Translations under genes and position numbers: made by a program
Assembly: GCF_019966535.1 (NCBI RefSeq)
Contig: NZ_JAIMID010000020.1
Span: forward strand, 45,405 to 109,404
DNA length: 64,000 bases
Direction of reading: 5' to 3'
Source: Mesobacterium pallidum
GTDB taxonomy: Bacteria > Pseudomonadota > Alphaproteobacteria > Rhodobacterales > Rhodobacteraceae
Notes under the pieces: model-generated
What the model saw: the letters and a program-made list of their open reading frames with translations, nothing else
Databases searched by the model: none
Told to the model about the DNA's origin: nothing
Shown: piece after piece, positions 40,477 through 49,268 of the stretch
How positions within the stretch are numbered: position 1 is the stretch's first letter
Layout of the letters: every line of letters starts with the position of its first letter

Positions 40477-42249
40477 TCAGATCTTCAGCTCGTCCCGTTG
40501 CAGATCACGGATCGCCACAGCCGTCTCCTGCGCCTTGGACAGCGACCAGCGCAGCCGGCTCATCGGCTTGAACGACCGCCCGTTCAGCACGATCTGCTGC
40601 GACGAGCGGGGCTTGAGCCGCCCGCGCTCGAGGTAGACCGAGGGCTCGAGCACCATCTGCGTGCTGCCGTCGTGGCGGAACACCCAGACCTCGCCGGATT
40701 TCAGCATCAGCGACACCGCCATGCCGCCCATGTCGGCCTCGGCCACCACCTCGGGGTGCAAATGGAACCGCACCTGCCAGGCGATCCCCTGCAGCATCGC
40801 CGCATCCAGCGCCTTGTCGAACTTTCTTTCCGCCGCCTCGTCGAGGCACATCAGCATGTCCTCGCCCACAAGGCCCCGCCCGTCAAAGGTCAGCTCGAGC
40901 CGCCGCGCATGGGTCAGCCCGTGGGTCGAGACATAGCCGTCATGCCCGCCCTCGAACCGGATGCCGTCCGGCGCCTGGCTCATCTCGATCGGCACGTGCG
41001 CGGGGGCGTCAACCAACATCTCCTGCCGGGCGCCGTTGATGCGGCCGGGGCGACCGAGGCGGGCGCTGGAATAGCCCTGGATCGCCAGCGTGGAATGCGA
41101 CGGCGTGGCCCGCCCGGCGCGGCGCCATTCCGGACCAAAGACATCGCCCGAGCCGCAATTGACGATCACGCTGCGCCGCCCCGAAGTCAGCTCGAACGCC
41201 AGCGTGGAGGCATGGGCATTGTAACTGGCCGCGCCTTTCGGCGGCGAGGCGGCGTCGACGATCACGCTGGTGCGCCCGGCCGAGAGCCGAGCGAAGCCCA
41301 TCGACAGCCCCTCGGGGTTGCGGTCGCGCACGCCCGAAGCGGCCAGCGCCTGGTCCAGCCGCCCCTCGACCCCGCGCCCGCCGCCATGGAACCGGGCGAG
41401 CGAGCCATCCGCGTGACGCAGGATGCGCAGGGTGGGGGCGATGGTCTCGACCGCGTGCAGGATCGCCTTGGGCACCTCGCGATGCGAGTCGGTCAACGCG
41501 GCGATGGCCCAGGTCAGCAGGGCGAAGACCTCGAGCAATTCCTCGGGGTTGCGCGTCGGGATGCCGCCATGGGCGTCGATCTGGTCGCGGCATTCGGCGG
41601 CAAGGCCGCGCAGGGCGGGCTCGATCCGGGCCTCCATCCCTTCCAGCGCGATGCCGGCATAAAGCAGCCCGGTCAGCGCCTCGAACCGGGGCAAGCCGGG
41701 CGAGGTCATCTGCCAGCGCCGGCCAAGGAAGATGGTCTGCCGCCCGAGGCTGCGGAAGAAGCGCTCGGACTGGGCGGTATCGGTGCCGCGCAGCAGGAAG
41801 ATCGCGTGGTGGATCAGCCGGATCAGCCGCCGCCCGGTCAGCTCGGGGGACCAGCCCGGCCCCCTGCCGCGGCCGTAGGCGTCGATCCAGCCCCAGGCCC
41901 AGGCCTGCGCGCGGGCCCGCGCGGTCGCATCGCCCACGGCCGCAAGGTCGTCGAGCCAGACGAACCCGTGGCACTCCGCTTCGAAGGCCGGGTCGGGTGC
42001 GGGCAGGTCCCAGAGCAGGTCGTCCGGTGCCTCGATCAGCGTGCCGGCGAACAGGATGTTGCCCGCGGTCAGCTGCCGCCCCTTGGCGAAGGTGCCGATC
42101 GAGCGCGGCTCGGGCTGCCAGACAAAGGCCGTCGCCGGGCGCGCACGACCGGCCCACCACGCGTGGACGCGGTGCATCCATCGCGTGTAACGCGCCGCCC
42201 AGCTGTCGGTGTTCACCATGCGCGCCCTGGCCTGCCTGCCTAGATCCAT
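40477..42249 (-). CDS. Heparinase II/III-family protein
   Basis: 590 residues. The N-terminal half is an alpha toroid ('RLIRLIHHAIFLLRGTDTAQ', 'FFRSLGRQTIFLGRRWQMT', 'DAHGGIPTRNPEELLEVFAL'). The C-terminal half is the heparinase II/III beta-sandwich (from about residue 330), with 'YNAHASTLAFELTSGRRSVI', 'RAGRATPSHSTLAIQGYSSA'. Such enzymes are polysaccharide lyases on uronic-acid polymers; no signal peptide is seen, as in many Rhodobacteraceae members of this type, so the natural substrate and location are unclear. Start at the ATG at 42249 is tentative. rsmB follows upstream in the same direction, 123 bases away. Confidence 0.88.
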   Translation of the reverse strand: MDLGRQARARMVNTDSWAARYTRWMHRVHAWWAGRARPATAFVWQPEPRSIGTFAKGRQLTAGNILFAGTLIEAPDDLLWDLPAPDPAFEAECHGFVWLDDLAAVGDATARARAQAWAWGWIDAYGRGRGPGWSPELTGRRLIRLIHHAIFLLRGTDTAQSERFFRSLGRQTIFLGRRWQMTSPGLPRFEALTGLLYAGIALEGMEARIEPALRGLAAECRDQIDAHGGIPTRNPEELLEVFALLTWAIAALTDSHREVPKAILHAVETIAPTLRILRHADGSLARFHGGGRGVEGRLDQALAASGVRDRNPEGLSMGFARLSAGRTSVIVDAASPPKGAASYNAHASTLAFELTSGRRSVIVNCGSGDVFGPEWRRAGRATPSHSTLAIQGYSSARLGRPGRINGARQEMLVDAPAHVPIEMSQAPDGIRFEGGHDGYVSTHGLTHARRLELTFDGRGLVGEDMLMCLDEAAERKFDKALDAAMLQGIAWQVRFHLHPEVVAEADMGGMAVSLMLKSGEVWVFRHDGSTQMVLEPSVYLERGRLKPRSSQQIVLNGRSFKPMSRLRWSLSKAQETAVAIRDLQRDELKI

Positions 42250-42372
42250 CCACCCTGCGGGCGATTATTCTTGCCCAGCAACATAGGTGAGCCGGCCGGG
42301 CGAGTCACCGCAGAAATGCCCCTGCGCGGCCGCGGGCGGCACGGCGCCCGGGAAAGCGGCGTCCGCGCGGGA

Positions 42373-43785
42373 TCAGCGGCGCAGCAGCGCGGCATAGAAC
42401 CCATCCATCCCGCCCCGGTCCGCCCAGTAATCGGGACGCAGGCGCAGCCCGCCCTCGGGGCCGACCCAAGCCTGGTCGATCCCCGGCAAGGCTTCGGCGG
42501 CGGCACGGTCGACGGTCAGGCCGGCATGGCGCGAGAGGGCCTCTTCGACCTGGACCTCGCCTTCGTCGGGGATCAGCGAGCAGGTGCAGAAGACCAGCCG
42601 CCCGCCGGGTTTCAGCAGCGTCAGGGCATGGTCGATCATCCGGGACTGAAGTTCGATGAGCTCCCCGATCCCTGCGCCGTCGCGGGCATGGGGCAGGTCC
42701 GGGTGGCGGCGGATCGTGCCGGTGGCCGAACAGGGCGCGTCAAGCAGGATGGCGTCATAGCCGCCGTCGGTGATGTCGAACATGTCGGCGGCGAGGATCT
42801 CGGCCTCGAGCCCGGTGCGCGCGAGGTTCTCGCGCACCCGCGCAAGGCGCGTGTCGCTGAGGTCGAGCGCGGTGACCGCGGCCCCGGTTGCGGCCAACTG
42901 CATGGTCTTGCCCCCGGGCGCGGCGCAGAGGTCGAGCACTTTCTCGCCCGGCTGTGCCGCCAGCAGGCGGGCAGGCACGGCGGCGGCGGCATCCTGCACC
43001 CACCAATCGCCAGCTTCGAACCCCTCGAGCGCCGTGACCTGGCCACCGTCGGCCAGGCGCAGCGACCCGGTGGGCAGCAGGTCTGCCCCCAGCCGTTCGG
43101 CCCAGGCGGCGGCCTCGGCCGGGGCTTTCGGCGTCAGGTCCAGCGGCGCGCCGGCGAAGTGCACGGTCTCCATGGCCGCGACCGCGTCCGGCCCCCAGGC
43201 TTCGACCAGCGGGCCGCGCAGCCACTTGGGCAGGCGCGGGACGCGCAGGGCAGCGTAGCGAGCGGGGGCCTCCTCGGATTCCTTGCGCAGCACGGCGTTG
43301 ACGAGGCCCTTGAAATGGGCGGTCTTGGAGCGGGCACCCGCCAGCGCGACGGCCTCGTTGACGATGCCATGGGCGTCGCCGCCCTCGGCCAGTTCCAACA
43401 GGGCGAGGCGCAGGATGTTGCGGATACGCAGGTCGGGCGGCTTGCGCAGGTTCTTCTGCAGCATCCGGTCGAGCCGCTCGAGCCCGCGCAGGGTCTGGGT
43501 GGCCAGCCGCTGGGCCCGGGCCCGGTCCGGGGCCGAGAGGCCGTCATAGGCGTTCGGCAATTCCGACATCAGCCGGCCGTGGCCCAGCACCTGGTCGAGG
43601 ATGTCCAGCGCGGCGCCCCTTGCGGTCTTCGGCGCGCGGGGCTTGTCGGACCCATCAGGTCCGCCGCGCTTGTCCGACCCGCCGGGCTTTCGCTGACCGC
43701 CCTGCCCCGCGCCTTTCCCCGGTCGCGGGCGCCTGGCCCCGTCGGAACGGTCGGATTTCGGCGGGCAGGCAGGAGGGCGGGCCAT
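42373..43785 (-). CDS. rsmB: 16S rRNA (cytosine-967-C5)-methyltransferase family (RsmB/NOP)
   Basis: 470 residues from the ATG at 43785. A basic, disordered N-terminus (~1-50) precedes a NusB-like RNA-binding domain ('ARGAALDILDQVLGHGRLM', 'LRLALLELAEGGDAHGIVNE') and a Rossmann methyltransferase domain. SAM site: 'LDLCAAPGGKTMQLAATGA'. The two cysteines of RNA m5C enzymes are in 'LLDAPCSATGTIRRHPDL' and 'VFCTCSLIPDEGE'. It methylates C967 of 16S rRNA. Divergent from the small SDHAF4-like gene. Confidence 0.92.
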   Translation of the reverse strand: MARPPACPPKSDRSDGARRPRPGKGAGQGGQRKPGGSDKRGGPDGSDKPRAPKTARGAALDILDQVLGHGRLMSELPNAYDGLSAPDRARAQRLATQTLRGLERLDRMLQKNLRKPPDLRIRNILRLALLELAEGGDAHGIVNEAVALAGARSKTAHFKGLVNAVLRKESEEAPARYAALRVPRLPKWLRGPLVEAWGPDAVAAMETVHFAGAPLDLTPKAPAEAAAWAERLGADLLPTGSLRLADGGQVTALEGFEAGDWWVQDAAAAVPARLLAAQPGEKVLDLCAAPGGKTMQLAATGAAVTALDLSDTRLARVRENLARTGLEAEILAADMFDITDGGYDAILLDAPCSATGTIRRHPDLPHARDGAGIGELIELQSRMIDHALTLLKPGGRLVFCTCSLIPDEGEVQVEEALSRHAGLTVDRAAAEALPGIDQAWVGPEGGLRLRPDYWADRGGMDGFYAALLRR

Positions 43786-43849
43786 GGGCATTCCTTGCGG
43801 CAGGGGCGGTGGGGGCCTATATCAAGCCATGCCTGCCGAAGGAAGAGCC

Positions 43850-44026
43850 ATGAGCGATCCCCGCCCCGACCTGCCCCCCGCCGCCCAGCGCGCCCTTGCC
43901 GAAGCCGAGGCGCGGCGCAAGGCCGCCAAGGCCGAAGACATGCCCAAGGAACTGGGGGGACGCGACGGGCCCGAGCCCGTGCGCTACGGCGACTGGGAGA
44001 AGAAAGGCCTCGCCATCGATTTCTGA
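43850..44026 (+). CDS. DUF1674 / SDHAF4-like succinate dehydrogenase assembly factor
   Basis: 58 residues from the ATG at 43850, with GGAAGAG upstream. The conserved C-terminal signature is complete: 'KELGGRDGPEPVRYGDWEKK' then 'GLAIDF'. The mitochondrial homologue SDHAF4 (yeast Sdh8) binds flavinylated SdhA and protects it before complex II assembly, so a role in succinate dehydrogenase maturation is likely by family. Two unusual AT-rich hairpins follow. Confidence 0.9.
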   Translation: MSDPRPDLPPAAQRALAEAEARRKAAKAEDMPKELGGRDGPEPVRYGDWEKKGLAIDF

Positions 44027-44040
44027 CCGGGCTGGACCCG

Positions 44041-44111
44041 GAAGATTATTCTGACGAATAATCTTCGTTCCGGCGCGCGGCTGCGTAAAATCCTTCGTCA
44101 GAAGGATTTTA
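44041..44111. repeat. Paired AT-rich hairpins with complementary loops
   Basis: Hairpin 1: GAAGATTATTC-TGAC-GAATAATCTTC (44041-44066). Hairpin 2: TAAAATCCTTC-GTCA-GAAGGATTTTA (44086-44111). Each has a perfect 11-bp stem, and the loops TGAC and GTCA are reverse complements. They lie between the convergent SDHAF4-like and dapB genes, the second only four bases past the dapB stop. They may act as terminators in both directions, but the composition is unlike the other terminators here. Confidence 0.8.
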
Positions 44112-44115
44112 GGCC

Positions 44116-44937
44116 TCACGCCCCGTCACCCAGCCCCAGCACGTCGAGCATGTCGTATCCGCCCGGGCCCTTGCCCTGCCCCCAAAGCGCGGCCCGCACC
44201 GCGCCACGCGCGAACAGCGACCGGTCCTCGGCCACGTGTTTCAGCACCAGCCGCTCGTGCGGGCCGGCAAAGATCACCTCGTGATCGCCCACGATGGTCC
44301 CGCCCCGGATCGCGGCAAAGCCGATGTCGCCCGGCTTGCGCGCCCCGGTGATCCCGTCGCGACCCCGGTCGGCCACGTCCTCGAGCGTCACGCCGCGACC
44401 CGCCGCCGCTGCCTCGCCCAGCATCAGCGCGGTGCCCGAGGGCGCGTCGACCTTGCGGTTGTGATGCGCCTCGACCACCTCGATGTCCCAGTCCTCGTCC
44501 AGCGCCGCCGCCACGCGTTTCACCAGCGTGGTCAACAGGTTGACACCAAGGCTCATGTTGCCAGCGCGGACGATCACCGCATGCCGCGCCGCCGCCTTGA
44601 GCCGCGCCAGGTGGGTTTCGTCAAAGCCGGTCGTGCCGATCACATGCACCGCCCGCGCCTGCGCCGCGAGGTCGGCAAAGCCCACCGTCGCATCGGGCGC
44701 GGTGAAATCGAGGATCGCCTGCGCCTTGGAGAACGCCTCGAGCGCGTCGTCCGTCACGGTCACGCCCAGCGCCGCGCCGCCCATGGCCTGCCCGAGGTCG
44801 CGGCCGACCCAGTCATGGCCCGCGCGCTCCACCGCGCCCACCAGACGCGCCTTGTCGCTTTCCAGCACCGTGCGGATCAGCATCTGCCCCATGCGCCCCG
44901 AGGCGCCCGTCACCACGATTCCCGGCAAGTCGCTCAT
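44116..44937 (-). CDS. dapB: 4-hydroxy-tetrahydrodipicolinate reductase
   Basis: 273 residues from the ATG at 44937. NAD(P)H-dependent reductase of lysine and diaminopimelate synthesis. Cofactor loop 'IVVTGASGRMGQMLIR', substrate loop 'VIGTTGFDETHL', catalytic 'DIEVVEAHHNRKVDAPSGTA' (general acid/base His and Lys) and C-terminal 'IRGGTIVGDHEVIFAGPHER'. Cytoplasmic tetramer by family. Divergent from rbfA with an 85-base spacer. Confidence 0.97.
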   Translation of the reverse strand: MSDLPGIVVTGASGRMGQMLIRTVLESDKARLVGAVERAGHDWVGRDLGQAMGGAALGVTVTDDALEAFSKAQAILDFTAPDATVGFADLAAQARAVHVIGTTGFDETHLARLKAAARHAVIVRAGNMSLGVNLLTTLVKRVAAALDEDWDIEVVEAHHNRKVDAPSGTALMLGEAAAAGRGVTLEDVADRGRDGITGARKPGDIGFAAIRGGTIVGDHEVIFAGPHERLVLKHVAEDRSLFARGAVRAALWGQGKGPGGYDMLDVLGLGDGA

Positions 44938-45022
44938 GATCTGCTCCTGTTTCCCGTCGGAGGCCTTGCTAGCCCAAAGCCGGGCGCTTGGCAAAGCCTC
45001 GCGGCCCCTCTAGATGTGGCCC

Positions 45023-45418
45023 ATGGCAAACTCCCGATTCAACGACGGCCCCGGCCCCTCTCAACGTCAGCTGCGCGTCGGCGAACTGCTGCGCCGCCGC
45101 CTGTCCGAGGTTCTGCAGCGGGGCGACATCCACGACCCCGACCTCAACCGCCTGTCCCTGACCGTGGGCGAGGTGCGCTGTTCGCCCGACCTCAAGGTCG
45201 CGACCGCCTTTGTCCTGCCGCTGGCCGGCAAGGGGCAGGAGGACGCGCTGAAGATCCTGTCGCGCAACAAGGGCGAGATCCGGCGCCAGGTGTCCAAGGG
45301 GCTGAACCTCAAGTATGCGCCCGAGATGCGGTTCCGGCTGGACGAAACCTTTGACCGGATGGACGACACCCGCCGCCTGTTCGACCAGGACGAGGTGCGC
45401 CGGGACACCGACGAATGA
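45023..45418 (+). CDS. rbfA: Ribosome-binding factor A
   Basis: 131 residues from the ATG at 45023 (an ATG at 45014 would add three). KH-like fold that binds the 30S subunit near the 5' helix of 16S rRNA and helps its maturation, important in the cold. Family blocks: 'QRQLRVGELLRRRLSEVLQR', 'LSLTVGEVRCSPDLKVATAF', 'EIRRQVSKGLNLKYAPEMRF', 'LDETFDRMDDTRRLFDQ'. Its stop overlaps the next start (ATGA). Confidence 0.95.
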   Translation: MANSRFNDGPGPSQRQLRVGELLRRRLSEVLQRGDIHDPDLNRLSLTVGEVRCSPDLKVATAFVLPLAGKGQEDALKILSRNKGEIRRQVSKGLNLKYAPEMRFRLDETFDRMDDTRRLFDQDEVRRDTDE

Positions 45419-46152
45419 GACGCCTGCTGGCCGCCCTGCTGGCGCTCGTGCCGGCACTCTCCCCGGCCCTCGCCGGGGACTGCCGCGCGATTGACCACGA
45501 ATCGAACCGCTACACGATCTGCGACATCGACCCGGCCACCGAAGAGCTGCGCCTGTTCCTGCGCGACGGGACCGGCGCGCCCTACGGCCATTTCCGCAAT
45601 GTCGATGCCGCGCTGGCGGGCGAAGGCAAGCGGCTTGGCATCGCGATGAACGCCGGCATGTACCACGACGACCGCCGCCCCGTCGGCCTGTACGTCGAGG
45701 ACGGCCAGCAGGAGATGCGGCTGGTCACCTCGGCCGGTCCCGGCAATTTCGGCCTGCTGCCGAACGGCGTCTTCTGCATCGGCGACGGCTGGGCGCGGGT
45801 GATCGAGACGAAGGCCTTCGAGGCTGCCCCGCCCGCCTGCCGCCATGCCTCGCAATCGGGCCCCATGCTGGTGATCGACGGCGCGTTGCACCCCCGGTTC
45901 CTGGTCGACAGCACCTCGCGCTACATTCGCAACGGGGTCGGCACGACCGAGGCCGGCGACCGCGTTGTCCTCGCCATCTCGCAGAACCCGGTGACCTTCC
46001 ACGAGTTCGGCCGCCTCTTCCGCGACGTGCTGGAGCTGCCCCAGGCGCTTTACTTCGACGGCAACGTCAGCCGCCTGCACGACCCGGCGAACGGGCGCCG
46101 CGACGGCGGTCGTACCATGGGCCCGATCCTCGGCACCGTCGTCCCCCGCTGA
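45415..46152 (+). CDS. Secreted phosphodiester glycosidase-family (DUF2233/NAGPA) protein
   Basis: 245 residues with a signal peptide ('RRLLAALLALVPALSPALA', cleaved before GDCRAID). The NAGPA-type fold is seen in 'LGIAMNAGMYHDDRRPVGLY', 'NFGLLPNGVFCIGDG', 'SQSGPMLVIDGALHPRF' and 'ALYFDGNVSRLHDP' (with the Gly-Asn-Val loop). Relatives remove N-acetylglucosamine from phosphodiester-linked sugars; here the substrate is probably an envelope glycan (inference). Coupled to rbfA by an ATGA overlap, an arrangement seen in related genomes. Confidence 0.88.
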   Translation: MRRLLAALLALVPALSPALAGDCRAIDHESNRYTICDIDPATEELRLFLRDGTGAPYGHFRNVDAALAGEGKRLGIAMNAGMYHDDRRPVGLYVEDGQQEMRLVTSAGPGNFGLLPNGVFCIGDGWARVIETKAFEAAPPACRHASQSGPMLVIDGALHPRFLVDSTSRYIRNGVGTTEAGDRVVLAISQNPVTFHEFGRLFRDVLELPQALYFDGNVSRLHDPANGRRDGGRTMGPILGTVVPR

Positions 46153-46242
46153 GGCCCCGCGACATCCTCGCGGTTCAATCCGGGCGCGGAATGGCGTAAG
46201 GGAAGCGCGAATCCTGCCCACAAGCTGCCCCGGAGCCCCCCG

Positions 46243-47835
46243 ATGACCACCGACCTCGTGCCCCTGCGTCGCGCGCTGATTTCCGTTTCCGACAAGACCG
46301 GCCTCGTCGAGCTTGCCTCAGCCCTCTCGGCGCAGGGCGTCGAGCTCTTGTCCACTGGCGGCAGCGCCGGAATGCTGCGCGAGGCCGGCATCGATGTGCG
46401 CGACGTGGCCGAGGTCACGGGTTTCCCGGAAATGATGGACGGCCGCGTCAAGACCCTGCACCCCAAGGTGCACGGCGGGTTGCTGGCCCTTCGCGACAAC
46501 CCCGCGCACGTCAAGGCGATGGAAGAGCACGAGATCGGCGCCATCGACCTGCTGATCGTCAACCTCTACCCGTTCGAGGAAACCGTGGCCAAGGGCGCCG
46601 ATTACGACACCTGCATCGAGAACATCGACATCGGCGGCCCGGCGATGATCCGCGCGGCGGCCAAGAACCACGGCTTCGTGACGACCGTGGTGGACGTGGA
46701 AGACTACCACGCCCTGCTGGCCGAGTTGGAAGCGAACGCCGGTTCGACCTCGCTGTCGTTCCGCCAGAAGATGGCGCAGATCGCCTATGCCCGCACTGGC
46801 GCCTATGACGCGGCCGTCTCGACCTGGATGGCCTGCGCGATTGGCGCAGAGACCCCGCGCCGCCGGGTCTTTGCCGGCACGCTGGCGCAGAAAATGCGCT
46901 ACGGCGAGAACCCGCATCAGCAGGCGGCCTTCTACCTCGACGGCTCGGCCCGGCCCGGCGTCGCGACCGCGGTCCAGCACCAGGGCAAGGAGCTGAGCTA
47001 CAACAACATCAACGACACCGACGCCGCCTTCGAGCTGGTCTCGGAATTCGCCCCCGCCGATGGCGCCGCCTGCGTGATCGTGAAACACGCCAACCCCTGC
47101 GGCGTCGCCAAGGGCGCGACCCTGGCCGAGGCCTACGGGCGCGCCTTCGACTGCGACCGCACCTCGGCCTTTGGCGGCATCATCGCCCTGAACGGCACGC
47201 TGGACGAAGAGACGGCCGAGGCGATCACCGGCATCTTCACCGAGGTCGTCATCGCCCCCGAGGCCACCGAGGGCGCGAAACAGATCTTTGCCGCCAAGAA
47301 GAACCTGCGCCTGCTGACAACCGGCGCGCTGGCCGACCCGCTGGCGACGTCGATGACGGTCCGGCAGGTTTCGGGCGGGCTGCTGGTGCAGGACAAGGAC
47401 GCGGGCCACATCGGCCTTTCGGACCTCAAGGTCGTGACAAAGCGCAGACCGACCGACGCGGAACTGGCCGACCTGCTGTTCGCGTGGAAGGTCGGCAAGC
47501 ACGTCAAGTCCAACGCCATCGTCTACGTCAAGGACGGCGCGACCGTGGGTGTCGGCGCCGGCCAGATGAGCCGCCTCGATTCCGCGCTGATCGCCGCGAA
47601 AAAGGCCGAACGCATGGCCGAGGCCCTCGGCCTGCCCGAACCGCTGACCAAGGGGTCCGCGGTCGCCTCGGACGCCTTCTTCCCCTTCGCCGACGGGTTG
47701 CTGGAAGCGGCCGCGGCCGGCGCCACGAGCGTGATCCAGCCGGGCGGGTCCATGCGCGACGACGAGGTGATCGCGGCGGCGGACGAGGCCGGCCTGGCCA
47801 TGGTCTTCACCGGCATGCGCCACTTCCGCCACTGA
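46243..47835 (+). CDS. purH: Bifunctional AICAR formyltransferase / IMP cyclohydrolase
   Basis: 530 residues, catalysing the last two steps of IMP synthesis. The N-terminal MGS-like cyclohydrolase domain (1-200) has 'RALISVSDKTGLVELA', 'VELLSTGGSAGMLREAG' and 'GRVKTLHPKVHGGLLA'. The transformylase domain has 'YGENPHQQAAFYLDG', 'CVIVKHANPCGVAKGAT' (catalytic Lys-His) and ends 'IQPGGSMRDDEVIAAADEAG' and 'AMVFTGMRHFRH', the canonical C-terminus. The ATG at 46243 follows a CCGGAG. Confidence 0.98.
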   Translation: MTTDLVPLRRALISVSDKTGLVELASALSAQGVELLSTGGSAGMLREAGIDVRDVAEVTGFPEMMDGRVKTLHPKVHGGLLALRDNPAHVKAMEEHEIGAIDLLIVNLYPFEETVAKGADYDTCIENIDIGGPAMIRAAAKNHGFVTTVVDVEDYHALLAELEANAGSTSLSFRQKMAQIAYARTGAYDAAVSTWMACAIGAETPRRRVFAGTLAQKMRYGENPHQQAAFYLDGSARPGVATAVQHQGKELSYNNINDTDAAFELVSEFAPADGAACVIVKHANPCGVAKGATLAEAYGRAFDCDRTSAFGGIIALNGTLDEETAEAITGIFTEVVIAPEATEGAKQIFAAKKNLRLLTTGALADPLATSMTVRQVSGGLLVQDKDAGHIGLSDLKVVTKRRPTDAELADLLFAWKVGKHVKSNAIVYVKDGATVGVGAGQMSRLDSALIAAKKAERMAEALGLPEPLTKGSAVASDAFFPFADGLLEAAAAGATSVIQPGGSMRDDEVIAAADEAGLAMVFTGMRHFRH

Positions 47836-47928
47836 CCGGCCGCGCTGCGCTCCAACCGGCGACCGCTCCCGAGCAAGCGGCCAGGCGACGCCCCGTCCCT
47901 GGCCGTTTCGCAGTCTCATGGCCCTGAT

Positions 47929-47963
47929 GCCTCCGGCGGGAGTATTTCGGGAAAAGTGAAAGC
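47929..47963 (-). repeat. Intergenic repeat A, full-length copy after purH
   Basis: GCCTCCGGCGGGAGTATTTC then GGGAAAAGTGAAAGC. It is the reverse-orientation counterpart of the complete copy at 33311-33345. Confidence 0.8.
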
Positions 47964-48016
47964 ACTCGCGCTAACGAGCTATCCTGAACAAGGCGCCTTC
48001 TGACTGTCGTTCCGCT

Positions 48017-48128
48017 GCCTCCGGCGGACATAGTCTGCGAGAGTTGAAAGCCTGGCGCGCCCCGATCCCCTTCATTGTGCCCGTAAACTCCGGGGGTGAG
48101 GCCGCAGGCCGAGGGGGCTGGCCCCCTC
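48017..48128 (-). repeat. Degenerate repeat A, repeat B and GC hairpin at the end of the FAD oxidoreductase gene
   Basis: GCCTCCGGCGGACATAGTC...GTTGAAAGC (48017-48051) is a diverged A copy. A B core follows (GATCCCCTTCATTGTGCC, CGTAAACTCCGGGG, to 48095), then the stem GAGGGGGCTGGCCCCCTC (48111-48128). The stop of the oxidoreductase gene (48072-48074) and its last residues fall within this block. Confidence 0.75.
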
Positions 48129-49220
48129 TTGCCCGTCCTGTGGCCCATCGGGCCGGCGGGGGATGGCCTCCTCCTGTCCGGGCGGCAAAGACGCGCCCGG
48201 CTTGAAGGAGGCAGGAATCGCATCCCGCCCCTCCAGCACAAGGTCCGCCATCACTTCGGCCACCTTCGGCGCCATGCCGAAGCCGATCTTGAACCCGCCG
48301 TTGGCGATGAATTGCCCCGGATGCAGCGGATGCTCGCCCAGCATGGGCGCCCGGCTGCGTGCCCGGGGCCGCACCCCGGCCCAGCGCGCGATCACCGGCG
48401 CCTCGGACAGCACCGGAAAGGCCGCCCGCGCCCGCGCGATCACCGCGTCCAGCTGCGCATCCGTGCTGGCCGGGTCGTCGAAGTCGCGCTCCGTGGTCGA
48501 GCCAATGGCCACGGTCCCATCCTCATGCGGCACGATATGCAGCGCGTCGGCGAAGAGCTGCGGCGCGTCCGGCGCGGCGTAGGACAAGAGCGCGGCCTGC
48601 CCCTTGACGCCGACCCCCACCTGCCGCCCGAAGGCTGTGTTCAGCGCGTCGAAGCCCTGCCAGCCGGTGGCATGGACCACCACGCCCTGCATCTCGGCCG
48701 TCTCGACGATCTCGCCCCCCCGCGCCCGGATCGCGCCCGCCAGCGCGGCACAGGCCCGGCGAGGATGGATGCGCGCGGTCAGGTCGTCGCGCACGAGCAT
48801 CCCCGAGGCGCTCTGCGGCTCCCAGGGCGCGCCCTCCGCCGCGATCACCTCCCAGGCGTAGCGCCCCTGCCACAGCGCCCGCGCCGTCCCGGCCCGGGCC
48901 TGCGCCAGGCTCACCGCGGCCGCATCCGCCAGGGGCTGAAGCCGCCCCGTCCGCGCGTAGCCCGGCGACAGGCCCGAGACCTCCGCCACCTCACCCCAGA
49001 ACGCTTCCCCCATGTCGAGGCTCTCGAACTGGAACGCCTTCTTCTCGTTCCACGCCTCGGGCACATGCGGCGCCAGCGCCCCCACGACCCCGCCCGAGGC
49101 CCCCGCCCCGACGCCACCCGGATCGACCACCCGCACCCGCGCCCCGCGCCGCGCACAGGCCCAGGCGATGCCCAGCCCGAAGGCCCCGGCCCCCAGGATC
49201 GTCACGTCGATGCTTGCCAT
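48072..49220 (-). CDS. FAD-dependent oxidoreductase (DadA/MnmC C-domain type)
   Basis: 382 residues. FAD-binding Rossmann motif 'VTILGAGAFGLGIAWACARR', then 'GASGGVVGALAPHVPEAWNE', and a C-terminal 'RPRARSRAPMLGEHPLHPGQ', 'NGGFKIGFGMAPKVAE'. This is the glycine-oxidase/D-amino-acid dehydrogenase fold. It faces mnmD (48 bases between starts); in E. coli the MnmC protein joins just these two domains, so this may be the separate oxidase that removes the carboxymethyl group from tRNA uridine 34. The last ~30 residues are encoded in an intergenic repeat and look non-native. Confidence 0.85.
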   Translation of the reverse strand: MASIDVTILGAGAFGLGIAWACARRGARVRVVDPGGVGAGASGGVVGALAPHVPEAWNEKKAFQFESLDMGEAFWGEVAEVSGLSPGYARTGRLQPLADAAAVSLAQARAGTARALWQGRYAWEVIAAEGAPWEPQSASGMLVRDDLTARIHPRRACAALAGAIRARGGEIVETAEMQGVVVHATGWQGFDALNTAFGRQVGVGVKGQAALLSYAAPDAPQLFADALHIVPHEDGTVAIGSTTERDFDDPASTDAQLDAVIARARAAFPVLSEAPVIARWAGVRPRARSRAPMLGEHPLHPGQFIANGGFKIGFGMAPKVAEVMADLVLEGRDAIPASFKPGASLPPGQEEAIPRRPDGPQDGQEGASPLGLRPHPRSLRAQ

Positions 49221-49268
49221 TCCCCTGCCCCCATGCGTAGGTCTGCGTGACTTCTAAGGTATCCCCGC

